From Deltaproteobacteria bacterium (GTDB lineage: Bacteria > Myxococcota_A > Polyangia > Haliangiales > Haliangiaceae): a stretch of 44,056 nt of DNA. Below the pieces are notes generated by a model, which saw only the letters and a program-made list of their open reading frames with translations, searched no databases and was not told where the DNA came from. Below, piece after piece: positions 26,530 through 35,655 of this stretch; position 1 is the first letter of the stretch; every line of letters starts with the position of its first letter. The stretch lies in the NCBI GenBank assembly GCA_025353585.1, contig JANXOM010000191.1, positions 5,001 through 49,056 on the forward strand, written 5' to 3'. The position numbers and the translations under genes were made by a program.

Positions 26530-28764
26530 TCAACGGGCCGCCAGCGCCTCGAGCAACTTGCGCCGGGTGATCGGCTTGGCCACCAGGGCGCGGACGCCCA
26601 GGTCCTTGGCCCGCCGGCGGTGCTCGGGGCTCGCACGCGACGTGATGATGATGATCGGGGTCTGCTTGAACCGGTCCTCGGTACGCAGCCGCGCGATGAG
26701 ATCGAAGCCGCCGAGCTCGGGCATCTCGAGGTCCGTGACCACGAGGTCGTAGCGCAGCTGCCGCGTCATCTGCAGCGCGCGCCCGCCGTCCTCGGCGACA
26801 TCGACGATCCACCCCTCGCGGCCGAGCATCGACGTCATCGCCTCGCGGATCGCGCGCGAGTCGTCGACCACCAGCGCGCGGCCGGCGAGCACGAGCGGCG
26901 CCGACACCGCGTCCGCCGCGGCCTCCGGCGCGTCCGGATACGCGCGGCGCACGAGCTGGGCGGGGTCGAGGATCAGCTGCACCTTGCCGCTTCCGCTGAT
27001 CGTCGCGGCCGCGTACAGGGTCAGCGGCGCGAGCAGCGGGCCGAGCGGCTTGATGATGATCTCCCGCGGCCCGACGATCTTGTCGACCGTGCACACGAGC
27101 CCCTTGCCCGCGAACGACACCACCACGCCCGGCCGCCGGTCGCCCGTCGCGCCGTGGCCGAGCACCGTCTCGAGCCGCAGCACCGGGAGCTGCTCGTGGC
27201 GCACCGGCGTCGTGTGCGCGCCCGCCTCGACGAGGGTGGTGTCCACCACGTGCACGTTCGGGATCGCGTAGACCTGGCCGCCGACCTTGAACAGCATCGC
27301 CTGCGCGAGCGAGGTCGACAGCGGGAGCCGCAGGCTGAACGTCGTGCCGCGACCGGGCGCGCTCGTCACGCGCACCTCGCCTCCGAGCCGCGCGACGGTC
27401 TCGCGCACGAGGTCGAGCCCGACGCCGCGGCCCGCGAGCTCGTCGGCGACGCCGCGCACCGACACGCCCGTGCCGAGCAGCGCCCCGAGGATGTCGTCGT
27501 CGCTCGCGAGCTGGGCCCGCGCCGCGCTCCAGCGGCCCGTCGCCACGAAGCGCTCGCGTAGCGCGGACGTGTCCACGCCGCGGCCGTCGTCGGCCACGTC
27601 GAGCACGAGGAGGTTGCCGTCCTGCCGCGCGCGGATCGTGATCGTGGCGTGCGCGGACTTGCCGCGCGCCAGGCGCTCGGCCGCCGACTCCACGCCGTGC
27701 GCCACCGCGTTCCGCAGCAGCTGCGTGATCGGGTCGACGAGCTGCTCGGCGACCGCCTTGTCGAACTCGGTATCCTCGCCGACCGTGCGCAGCTCGACCT
27801 GGATGCCGGTCGCTCGCCGCAACGCGCGCAGCGTCCGCGCCGCGTGCGACATCAGATTTCGCGCGCTCTCCATGCGGATCCGCGTCAGCCCGCGCTGCAA
27901 TTCGCCGATCGTGCGGCGCAGCGCCTCGATCTCGTCGAGGAGCGCGGCCGTGGTCTGGGACAGGAGCGCGGCCTGGCCCGCGAGCTCGGCCTCCGCCGCC
28001 GACAGCGCGCCGCGCTGGCTCGTCGCGGGCATGCTCCCATCGCCGATCGCGTCGCGCAGGCTCTGCCGGGTCCGCGCGAGGTCCCGGGCGAGCGTGCGCA
28101 GCAGCTGCACGCGCCGCTCGATGCGCGTGCGATCGAACAGCAGCTCCCCGGCCGATGACATCAGCGCGTCGATGCGCTCCGGCTCCACCCGCAGCCAGGT
28201 CTTCGGCTCGGAGGCCGCCGTCCCGTCGATCAGCTCGTGCCCGCCGGTGTCATCGCCATGGCGCGGCGGGTCGTCAGGCTCGCCCGCCTCGACGATCGTC
28301 GGGATCATCATCGACTCGAACGACGGCCGCTCCTCCGGCTCGCTCGGCGCGCCGCGCGTGATGAGATCGATCCGCGCCCGCAGCGCGTCGGCCGCGACGT
28401 TGGTCCCGGGCCGGTCGGCGACGAGCTCGTCGAGGTACACGCGCAGCCCGTCGACGATCTCGACGAGCTGGTCCGCCGAGTGCGAGCCCCAGCGATCGGC
28501 AGACTGGCCGATCGCCTCGAGCGCGCTCTCCAGCCGGTGAGAGAGGTCGACCATCGAGCTGAGCCCGACCGTGCCCGCCGCGCCCTTGAGCGTGTGCGTC
28601 ACGCGCATCATCTCCGTCAGCGCGTCGGGGCTCGGCCGGGCCGTGCCGCCGGCGAGCACGCGCATCGTCACCACCTCGAGCGCCTCGTGCGCCTCGGTGG
28701 CGAACAGCTGGCGCAACATCACGAGCTCGTCGGGATCGAAGTCGAGGTCCAGCGCGTCGCTCAT
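26530..28764 (-). CDS. cheA: CheA-type histidine kinase with C-terminal receiver domain
   Basis: Chemosensory autokinase-receiver hybrid, 744 aa. The N-terminal Hpt domain has MMRVTHTLKGAAGTVGLSSM with phosphoacceptor H57. A linker and dimerisation region follow. The HATPase shows the N box QLLRNAVAHGVESAAERLARG, then VADDGRGVD and a G2-like RGVGLDLVRETV. A CheW-like regulatory domain runs from SLAQAMLFKVGGQVYAIP, and a receiver at the C-terminus (ALVVDDSRAIREAM, acceptor Asp in VVTDLEMPELGG, Lys in VAKPITRRK). ATG 28764 overlaps the CheW stop by 4 nt. No CheR, CheB or receptor lies within the window, so this may control a non-flagellar output such as gliding or gene expression. The stop lies 20 bp from element D. 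Confidence 0.95.
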   Translation of the reverse strand: MSDALDLDFDPDELVMLRQLFATEAHEALEVVTMRVLAGGTARPSPDALTEMMRVTHTLKGAAGTVGLSSMVDLSHRLESALEAIGQSADRWGSHSADQLVEIVDGLRVYLDELVADRPGTNVAADALRARIDLITRGAPSEPEERPSFESMMIPTIVEAGEPDDPPRHGDDTGGHELIDGTAASEPKTWLRVEPERIDALMSSAGELLFDRTRIERRVQLLRTLARDLARTRQSLRDAIGDGSMPATSQRGALSAAEAELAGQAALLSQTTAALLDEIEALRRTIGELQRGLTRIRMESARNLMSHAARTLRALRRATGIQVELRTVGEDTEFDKAVAEQLVDPITQLLRNAVAHGVESAAERLARGKSAHATITIRARQDGNLLVLDVADDGRGVDTSALRERFVATGRWSAARAQLASDDDILGALLGTGVSVRGVADELAGRGVGLDLVRETVARLGGEVRVTSAPGRGTTFSLRLPLSTSLAQAMLFKVGGQVYAIPNVHVVDTTLVEAGAHTTPVRHEQLPVLRLETVLGHGATGDRRPGVVVSFAGKGLVCTVDKIVGPREIIIKPLGPLLAPLTLYAAATISGSGKVQLILDPAQLVRRAYPDAPEAAADAVSAPLVLAGRALVVDDSRAIREAMTSMLGREGWIVDVAEDGGRALQMTRQLRYDLVVTDLEMPELGGFDLIARLRTEDRFKQTPIIIITSRASPEHRRRAKDLGVRALVAKPITRRKLLEALAAR

Positions 28765-29186
28765 GGCGCGAGCTCTGCTTTGCCGGCGCCGCCGACGAGC
28801 TCCAGCGCGCGCCGCACGAGGTTGATCGGGTCGAGCAGCGTGAGCGGGCGCCCCGAGGCGTCGACGACGGCGCCCGCATCCTCGTGGAGCGACGCGACGT
28901 GATCCACCTGATCGACGCGCAGCGCGCAGGTGACCCCTTCTGCCTCCACCACGAGCGCGCCATCGCCCTGGCGCGCCGGCGGCCCGGGCGGTTGCCCGAG
29001 CAGGGCGCTGACATCGAGCACCGGCAAGATCACGCCGTGCAGGTTCACCACGCCCCCGAGGGATGGCGGCGCGGTGGGGACGGCCGTCACGAAGCCGAGG
29101 CTGACGACCTCGCGCACCCAGCGGATCTCCACGGCGTAACGCGCCGCGCCGAGCGAGAACACGATGACGTTCCGCAGCTCCGCCAC
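28761..29186 (-). CDS. cheW: CheW-type chemosensory coupling protein
   Basis: Adapter linking receptors to CheA. From GTG 29186 it is 141 aa, beginning MAELRNVIVFSLGAARYAVEIRWVREV, with the CheW core GGVVNLHGVILPVLDVSALLG and the C-terminal DQVDHVASL segment. The frame is open to 29243, but the upstream codons give an Arg-rich stretch unlike CheW. TATGCT (29198-29193) lies 6 nt before GTG 29186, fixing the start and predicting a leaderless mRNA. It is the first gene of a two-gene operon with the CheA hybrid, coupled by a 4-nt overlap. It lies divergent from the copper-monooxygenase-like lipoprotein (50-bp gap holding both -10 elements). Confidence 0.93.
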   Translation of the reverse strand: MAELRNVIVFSLGAARYAVEIRWVREVVSLGFVTAVPTAPPSLGGVVNLHGVILPVLDVSALLGQPPGPPARQGDGALVVEAEGVTCALRVDQVDHVASLHEDAGAVVDASGRPLTLLDPINLVRRALELVGGAGKAELAP

Positions 29187-29192
29187 GGTGCG

Positions 29193-29198
29193 AGCATA
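29193..29198 (-). promoter_or_regulatory. -10 element of cheW-cheA
   Basis: Minus-strand TATGCT, 6 nt upstream of GTG 29186. Only 26 bp separate it from the opposite -10 TATACT, so the divergent promoters overlap. Confidence 0.5.
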
Positions 29199-29224
29199 GT
29201 GGATCCGCGCGCGTCGCTCGCGCG

Positions 29225-29230
29225 TATACT
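29225..29230 (+). promoter_or_regulatory. -10 element of the copper-monooxygenase-like lipoprotein gene
   Basis: TATACT, 6 nt upstream of ATG 29237 with no Shine-Dalgarno sequence. Close to the sigma70 consensus; leaderless transcription is predicted. Confidence 0.6.
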
Positions 29231-29236
29231 GGCCCG

Positions 29237-30199
29237 ATGTCACGCACCTTGGCTCTGGCGCTCGTGGTCTTCGGTGGGCTCTATGTCGCCGCGTGCGGGG
29301 GCGGCGGCTCGCCGGGAGCCGTCGATGGAACGCCGGGCGGCGGCAGCGACGGCGGCGGCGGCCACGTCGACAGCGGCAGTGGCGGCGGCAGCGGCAGCGA
29401 TGGGTTCGTCGAGCTCATCGGCCGCGACTGGACGATGGGGCAGGGCCAGGAGGGCTACAAGTGCATCCGCGCGGCGGTCACGCAGGACATGTGGGTCGAC
29501 GGCTTCCGCGCGAACTCGCCGCAGGGCACGCACCACGAGGTGCTCACGATCTCGGAGAACAGCAACCAGGTCGGCGAGTACGACTGTGACGCTGGGTCGC
29601 TCGACTCGAAGATGCTCTACGCGGCGGGCGTCAACACCGACGACCTCGACTTCCCGGCGGGCGTCGCCATTCACGTGACGACCGGGCAGTTCGTGAACTT
29701 GAACCTGCACCTGTTCGATCTCACCGACGCGGACCTCACCGGTCACTCCGGCGTGTCGGTCCACACGATCGCGCAGGCGGACGTGGTGAACGAGGCCGAC
29801 ATGGAGTTCTCGGGGACCGCGCTCATCAACATCCCGTCGGATAACCAGCCGCACACGGCGACCGGCGGCTGCCAGGCGCCGGCGGACTGGCACCTGTTCA
29901 CGCTGTGGCCGCACATGCACCAGACGGCGACGCACCAGAAGCTGACCGTCACCCACAACGGCACCACGACCGCGCTCATCGACACGGACTACGCGTTCAC
30001 CGAGCAGCGGAACTACCCGATCACCAACACGCTCGTGCACCAGGGCGACCAGATCAGCACGACCTGCACGTACGTGAACAACACGGGCTCGACCAAGACG
30101 TTCGGCGAGAGCAGCACGTCCGAGATGTGCTTCACCGGCATGTACAAGTACCCCGCCGACGGCAACACGTTCGGCTGCGTGGTCGGCGGCGGCTTCTAG
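29237..30199 (+). CDS. Copper type II ascorbate-dependent monooxygenase-like lipoprotein
   Basis: A 320-aa exported protein with lipobox VAAC (C20) and a long Gly/Ser tether (21-56). The rest fits the PHM/dopamine-beta-hydroxylase fold. Candidate ligands for both coppers are present in order: CuH site H99-H100 (THHEVL) and H158 (NLNLHLFD), CuM site H226-M-H228 (LWPHMHQTATH) and M297 (STSEMCFTGMYKYP). The E-M-C-F ending closely resembles the family's C-terminal EMC motif. Length is that of a compact two-domain catalytic core. Known family: hydroxylation of C-H bonds with O2 and reductant; substrate here is unknown. The protein would face the periplasm or cell surface, where copper loading is usual. 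Palindrome C follows the stop. Confidence 0.8.
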   Translation: MSRTLALALVVFGGLYVAACGGGGSPGAVDGTPGGGSDGGGGHVDSGSGGGSGSDGFVELIGRDWTMGQGQEGYKCIRAAVTQDMWVDGFRANSPQGTHHEVLTISENSNQVGEYDCDAGSLDSKMLYAAGVNTDDLDFPAGVAIHVTTGQFVNLNLHLFDLTDADLTGHSGVSVHTIAQADVVNEADMEFSGTALINIPSDNQPHTATGGCQAPADWHLFTLWPHMHQTATHQKLTVTHNGTTTALIDTDYAFTEQRNYPITNTLVHQGDQISTTCTYVNNTGSTKTFGESSTSEMCFTGMYKYPADGNTFGCVVGGGF

Positions 30200-30231
30200 C
30201 GGGCACACCCGGCGCGAGCGTCGGCGAGACT

Positions 30232-30381
30232 CTCACCGCAGAGTCGCCGAGCTCGCAGAGAGGGAGGAGCAGCGACGGAGGGGTTGGTTCGCCGGCACCG
30301 GCGGCCGGGCCCAGCGCCCCCTGGCATCAACCCCGCTCGATCTGCTCCTCACTCTCTGCGAGCTTCGCGGCTCTGCGGTAA
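30232..30381. repeat. Palindromic element C (CGCAGAG family) between convergent genes
   Basis: Two 55-bp arms (CTCACCGCAGAG...GGGGTTG and CAACCCC...CTCTGCGGTAAG) are about 80 percent complementary by eye around a ~40-nt loop. The outer 20 bp (GCTTCGCGGCTCTGCGGTAAG) are identical to element B. It fills the 212-bp gap between the copper lipoprotein and the PP2C gene. Confidence 0.9.
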
Positions 30382-30411
30382 GCGGCTCGCACCCGCTCGG
30401 GCTCGTCGGGG

Positions 30412-32733
30412 CTAGTCCCAGCCTTCGGAGATCCGCTTCGAGCGCGGCTTCCCGCCGTTCCGCGGCGTTGGCGCGGCGGGCTCGTCGCCGCCGATCGAGC
30501 CGGACGCCATCGCGCTGTCCTCGGAGCTGATCACGCGGGCGTGGACGGGCGGGCGCGGCGGGACCGGCGGCTCGGCGATCTCGTCATCGAGGTCCGCGTC
30601 GAGCTCCTCGATCGCCTCGAGCTCGGACGTGACCGGGGCGGCGGCCTCGAGCGCGGCCGCGAACGTCTGCGAGACCGCCGCCGCGGACTCCGGATCGGGC
30701 GTCGGCGACGCGGCGCCGGGCTCGGTGACTTCGGGCGGCGAGGTCGTCTCGTCGGCGAAGTCGATGCTGACGCCGGCGCTCGGCCTGGCGAGGACGCGCG
30801 CGGGGACGGCCGGCGCGGCCGCGGCTGGCGCGAGCAGCGTGCCGAGGGGCGCGAGCGTCGGCGCGGGCAGAGGCAGCGGCGTCGGGGCGCGTGGAAGTCG
30901 CGGCAGCGGCGCGCCGGGCGCGCGAGCCGCGACCGGCGGCGCGATGATCGGCATCGCCGCGGGCGGCGTCGGGCGTTTCCGGACGGCGGTCGGGATCTCG
31001 GCGAGCGGCTCGAGCTCGAGCGTCAGCGGCAGCGCCGAGCGCGGCGTCAGCTCCTCGACTGGCTCGGTCCCGGCGCGGTCGTGCTCGTGCCCGTGCCCGT
31101 GCCCGTGCGGGTCCTCGATGATCGCCTCCTTGGGCGGGGGGCCGACGACCGTCGGCACGCGATCGAGATCCGTCTCGCCGTCGGACGCGAGCTCCAGCGC
31201 CTGCACCGGCAGCGCCTCGAACTCGCCGGAGCGTGGCAGCTGGATCGCTGGCAATGACTGCAGCGTCGCCATCCGCCGCAGAGGCGGCGGGATCGTGGTC
31301 AGGTTCTTCGGCTCGGCGTGCATCGCCGGACTGTCGGTGACGAGCGCGGCGGTGTCGCTCTCCGATGACGGGCGCGCCGGGCGCGGCACGGGCCCCGGCA
31401 GCTGGATGTCCGGGTCGGTGGCGGCGCGGGGATCGACCGTCGCGTCGCCGACCGCGACGTGCGCGGCGACCGCCACGGGCGGCGCGATCGCGTCATCGGG
31501 GGCCGACACGCGCGCCGGTGGTGTCGCGCCATCGGGCGCGGGGCCGAGCACCGTGTTCAGGCCCTCCAGGAGCGCCTCGGCCAGGTCGTCGTCGTCGGCG
31601 CAGATCTCGCGAAAGTCGTCACTGCGCAGCGCGAGCACACGCAGATCCGCCGACACCGTCCAGAGCCCGTCGCGGTCCGGCATCACCCGCGAGACATCGA
31701 GCGACTCGGGATAGATGAGGCTTCCGGGCCCGCGCTTGACGCCCGCCAGCTCGACCTCGCCCTCCACGATGATCCACGCCACGCGATCGCCGAGCGTCTG
31801 CGCCGGCAGCTTCTCGCCGGCCGGATAATCGCGCGGCAACGCGATCCGCTGCGCGCGCAGCCGCTGCTGCGGCGAGAGCTTCACGTAGAGCGCGCACTGC
31901 GCGATCGCCGCGTCATCGCGCTTGCGCTCGAGCGCCGACTGCGGCCGCTCGCCTGCCTCGAGCACGCGGACCACCAGCGCGGTGGCGTTGTCCGCGCCGC
32001 CGCGCTCGAGCGCGAAGTCGACCAGCTTCTGCGCCGCGCGCGCCGGGCTCGGCTGCTTGCACAGGATCTCGCCGACCTCGGCCTCCGTCACGTACTCCGA
32101 GATGCCGTCGCTGCAGAGCAAGAACCGATCGCCGTCCGCGAGCGGCACCACGAACGTCGAGACCTTGCACTCGGGGCCGATGCCGAGCGCGTTCGTCAGC
32201 ATGCTCTTGAACCGGCTCCCTTCGCCGGTGGTGTCGACCTCGACGCCGGCGGCCATCAACCGCGCGAGCAGCGTGTGGTCCTCGGTGAGCTGCATCGCGA
32301 TGCCGTCGCGGACGAGGTACGCGCGCGAATCGCCGGCGTGCGCGAACACGCAGTCGCCGCCGACCACGACCGCGCCGACCAGCGTCGTGCCCATGCCGGT
32401 CTTGGCCTCGTCACGCGCGGCTTCTTCCAGGATCGCGCCGTGCGCCGCCACCACGCCGCCGCGGATCGTGTCGATCAGCTGTTTGTGAGCTTCCGGTGAG
32501 CCCTTCTGGAGCCAGCGCGCCGCGGCGTTGTGGACCTCGTTGCTGCCCCACTTGTCACGGATGACGTTGACGGCCAGCGCGCTCGCGACCTCGCCGGCGG
32601 CGTGCCCGCCCATGCCGTCGCACACCACGAACAGGCCCTCGTCTGCGTCGATGAAGTGCGAGTCCTCGTTGTGCGCGCGCACGTTGCCGACGTGCGACAC
32701 GGCAGCACCGACGATGGACGCGCGTCCGGCCAC
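30412..32733 (-). CDS. PP2C-type Ser/Thr phosphatase with cNMP-binding-like domain and long tail
   Basis: A 773-aa signalling protein. Residues 1-260 are a PP2C phosphatase: AVSHVGNVRAHNEDSHFI, VCDGMGGHAAGEVAS, TGMGTTLVGAVV, VFAHAGDSRAYLVRDG, QLTEDHTLLA, LLCSDGISEYV and GGADNATALVVRV, with all metal-binding Asp present. Residues about 285-400 look like a cyclic-nucleotide-binding fold (YPAGEKLPAQTLGDRVAWIIVEGEVELAG, GSLIYPESLD). The C-terminal half is Ala/Pro-rich and probably disordered, with a HGHGHGHEHD cluster from CCCGTG repeats near 31085. GTG 32733 is 6 nt after the -10 TATCGT (32745-32740). Upstream, same strand, lies a winged-helix regulator. The protein probably reverses Ser/Thr kinase signalling, perhaps with ligand control. 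Confidence 0.88.
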   Translation of the reverse strand: MAGRASIVGAAVSHVGNVRAHNEDSHFIDADEGLFVVCDGMGGHAAGEVASALAVNVIRDKWGSNEVHNAAARWLQKGSPEAHKQLIDTIRGGVVAAHGAILEEAARDEAKTGMGTTLVGAVVVGGDCVFAHAGDSRAYLVRDGIAMQLTEDHTLLARLMAAGVEVDTTGEGSRFKSMLTNALGIGPECKVSTFVVPLADGDRFLLCSDGISEYVTEAEVGEILCKQPSPARAAQKLVDFALERGGADNATALVVRVLEAGERPQSALERKRDDAAIAQCALYVKLSPQQRLRAQRIALPRDYPAGEKLPAQTLGDRVAWIIVEGEVELAGVKRGPGSLIYPESLDVSRVMPDRDGLWTVSADLRVLALRSDDFREICADDDDLAEALLEGLNTVLGPAPDGATPPARVSAPDDAIAPPVAVAAHVAVGDATVDPRAATDPDIQLPGPVPRPARPSSESDTAALVTDSPAMHAEPKNLTTIPPPLRRMATLQSLPAIQLPRSGEFEALPVQALELASDGETDLDRVPTVVGPPPKEAIIEDPHGHGHGHEHDRAGTEPVEELTPRSALPLTLELEPLAEIPTAVRKRPTPPAAMPIIAPPVAARAPGAPLPRLPRAPTPLPLPAPTLAPLGTLLAPAAAAPAVPARVLARPSAGVSIDFADETTSPPEVTEPGAASPTPDPESAAAVSQTFAAALEAAAPVTSELEAIEELDADLDDEIAEPPVPPRPPVHARVISSEDSAMASGSIGGDEPAAPTPRNGGKPRSKRISEGWD

Positions 32734-32739
32734 GGTCGA

Positions 32740-32745
32740 ACGATA
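32740..32745 (-). promoter_or_regulatory. -10 element of the PP2C gene
   Basis: Minus-strand TATCGT, preceded directly by TG, ends 6 nt before GTG 32733. It would give the phosphatase its own leaderless message in addition to read-through from the regulator gene. Confidence 0.5.
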
Positions 32746-32771
32746 CAATGGACACGCGCGGCGCGGGGCGC

Positions 32772-33467
32772 CTACGCCCGCATCTTGTACCCGACGTTGC
32801 GAACGGTCTCGATGAGGTCGCCGCGCACACCCAGCTTGCTGCGCACACGCCGGACGTGGATGTCGACCGTGCGCGAGCCGCCCGCGTAGCGATAGCCCCA
32901 CGCGTGCTCGAGAAGTGAATCGCGGGTGAAGACGCGCCCGCGGTTCTGGGCCAGGAAGCGCAGGAGGTCGAACTCCTGGTGCGTGAGCTCGAGGCGGCGG
33001 CCCGCGATGCGCACCTCGTACCCCGGGACGTCGATGACGAGGTCGCCGAGCTTCAGCACCTCGTCGGAATCGAACGTCGCCGCGCGCCAGTCGAGCTGGC
33101 GGAGGCGCGCGTAGAGCTCGGCGGGGACGAGCGGCAGGAGCACGAAGTCCGTGAAGCCGAGCGAGAAGTCGAGCGCGGGCAGGCGGGGCAAGGTGGCCGC
33201 GACCAGGATCGGCACGTGGGCGAGGGCCGGGTGCGCGCGGACCCGCGTGACGGTCGCGTGGGCGAGCGGGACGTCGTCGCCCGCCTCGATGACGAGCGCG
33301 GCGGGCGGACGCCGCACCAGGTCCGAACCCGGTTCGAGGTCGAGGCCGGTCAGGTCGAAGCGGCCGAGCGTGACGCGCGCCCCGAGGTCCGCGAGCGCGG
33401 AGGCCACTTCACCTCGCTCCGTGGGCTCCCCGGGCGCGCCGGGCTCCATGATCACGACGACGCGCAC
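32772..33467 (-). CDS. OmpR-type winged-helix regulator with degenerate receiver domain
   Basis: A 231-aa DNA-binding response regulator. The C-terminal domain (EVLKLGDLVIDVPGYEVRIAGRRLELTHQEFDLLRFLAQNRGRVFTRDSLLEHAWGY, then SRTVDIHVRRVRSKLG and ETVRNVGYKM) is a clear OmpR/PhoB winged helix. The N-terminal part follows the receiver fold but lacks the phosphorylation residues. The acidic pair is replaced (VIMEPG), the acceptor position reads VIEAG with Glu, and the Lys is replaced by Leu (VLLPLVPAEL). Glu at the acceptor may mimic the phosphorylated state. GTG 33467 follows TTGACC-N18-TCACTT with 5 nt; the frame is open to 33494. The gene is upstream of the PP2C phosphatase and divergent from clpX. 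Confidence 0.85.
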   Translation of the reverse strand: MRVVVIMEPGAPGEPTERGEVASALADLGARVTLGRFDLTGLDLEPGSDLVRRPPAALVIEAGDDVPLAHATVTRVRAHPALAHVPILVAATLPRLPALDFSLGFTDFVLLPLVPAELYARLRQLDWRAATFDSDEVLKLGDLVIDVPGYEVRIAGRRLELTHQEFDLLRFLAQNRGRVFTRDSLLEHAWGYRYAGGSRTVDIHVRRVRSKLGVRGDLIETVRNVGYKMRA

Positions 33468-33472
33468 CGACG

Positions 33473-33502
33473 AAGTGATCCCCGGGGGCGGCACCGGGTC
33501 AA
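33473..33502 (-). promoter_or_regulatory. Promoter of the degenerate-receiver regulator
   Basis: Minus strand TTGACC (33502-33497), an 18-nt spacer and TCACTT (33478-33473) lead to GTG 33467 after 5 nt. This is the reason for preferring the shorter start over GTG 33494. Confidence 0.5.
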
Positions 33503-33576
33503 GGGGCGTGCGCCCTGACCAGGATGGCAGGTCACGATCGCCCAGCAGAGCTATTGCCCCGCCCCCGGAACATGTA

Positions 33577-33582
33577 AAGATT
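33577..33582 (+). promoter_or_regulatory. -10 element of clpX
   Basis: AAGATT, within an AT-rich TGTAAAGATT stretch, ends 7 nt before ATG 33590. TAAAGA (33575-33580) is an alternative with a 9-nt gap. No Shine-Dalgarno sequence is at the correct spacing. Confidence 0.4.
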
Positions 33583-33589
33583 GGGGCGG

Positions 33590-34798
<1,209 letters not shown>

Positions 34799-34810
34799 TC
34801 CGCCGCGGCC

Positions 34811-35626
34811 CTACGGCCGCTGGTAGTCGGTCAGCTCCATCGTGATGTCGCCGAGCTCGGTGTGGCCGACCACGCGGAGCGGGACGCGGTCGGCGTCGTC
34901 GGAGAGCCAGACCGAGAACGTGCGCGCCGCCGTCGTCGACTCGAGCGTCAGGTTGCCGCGCGCGCGGAACGACTGCCCGTCGAACTGCACGGCGCGACGG
35001 TTGCCGAGCGCGGACCCGACCGTCGCGCTGCCCGCATAGCGGAGGTCGATGCGCCACAGGCGCTTGCCGCCGATGACGTAGACCGTGCGCGTGGCGCCGA
35101 CGTCGGCGCGCCAGCCGCGGATCTGGCCCATCGCCGCGTGCATGTCGAGGACGCTCAGCCCGGCCGTCGCGATGCCCATCTGGTGCGGCGCCTCGCCCTC
35201 GCGGGCCCACGCGATGGTGACCTTCGCGGGCCCGAACGTCGCGCGGGCCGTGGTGCGCTTGCCGCCGTCCTCGACGAGCGAGTCGACGGTCATCGGCTTG
35301 CCGCTGTCGAGATCAATCGTGGTCGTGGCCTCGTCGATGATGTGCTTGAGGACATCGACCGCCCCCGCCGTCGCCGCGCGCGACTTCACGACGACCGCGC
35401 GATGTCCCTCGACCTCGCCGACCGCACCGACCGCGAGCGACGCCTCGCCGGCGAGCAGGCCGCCGAGATGGACCTCGAACGCCATGCTCTCGCCCGGGTG
35501 CAGCCCGACATCGGCGGGTGCGAGGACGGCGGGCGCGGGCGGCGGCGCGGCGGGCCCCAGCGACCGCGCCTCGGCGCCCGCGCACCCGGCGATGGCCATC
35601 AGCGCGAGCGCACGTCGCATCCGCAT
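34811..35626 (-). CDS. DUF3108 domain lipoprotein
   Basis: A 271-aa exported protein with lipobox IAGC (C15). The remainder is the DUF3108 beta-rich domain (GESMAFEVHLGGLLAGEASLAVGAV, GHRAVVVKSRAATAG, FGPAKVTIAW and a C-terminal FSVWLSDDADRVPLRVVGHTELGDI). The family is of unknown function and occurs in exported or membrane-attached proteins, some near cell-envelope genes. Residues like LDMHAAMGQIRGWRADVG fit the family's mid-region. TGC-TAGCCT (35642-35634) ends 7 nt before ATG 35626. It lies divergent from pdxA across only 29 bp, so promoters overlap. The outer-membrane or periplasmic-leaflet destination is inferred from the lipobox. Confidence 0.85.
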   Translation of the reverse strand: MRMRRALALMAIAGCAGAEARSLGPAAPPPAPAVLAPADVGLHPGESMAFEVHLGGLLAGEASLAVGAVGEVEGHRAVVVKSRAATAGAVDVLKHIIDEATTTIDLDSGKPMTVDSLVEDGGKRTTARATFGPAKVTIAWAREGEAPHQMGIATAGLSVLDMHAAMGQIRGWRADVGATRTVYVIGGKRLWRIDLRYAGSATVGSALGNRRAVQFDGQSFRARGNLTLESTTAARTFSVWLSDDADRVPLRVVGHTELGDITMELTDYQRP

Positions 35627-35633
35627 CCGGTCA

Positions 35634-35642
35634 AGGCTAGCA
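35634..35642 (-). promoter_or_regulatory. Extended -10 of the DUF3108 lipoprotein gene
   Basis: Minus-strand TGC-TAGCCT ends 7 nt before ATG 35626. The 29-bp divergent gap has AGGCTAGCAG with TAGC-type words on both strands, which could also serve pdxA. Confidence 0.5.
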
Positions 35643-35655
35643 GCTTGCGCGCGCG

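Noticed and set aside
31080..31110. CCCGTG repeats as a regulatory repeat or phase-variable tract
   Set aside because: They are in frame inside the PP2C tail and encode His-Gly; 6-bp units would not change frame.
33300..33360. GGTTCGA-like tRNA T-loop sequence
   Set aside because: Lies within the degenerate-receiver gene and no acceptor stem or anticodon arm can be built.
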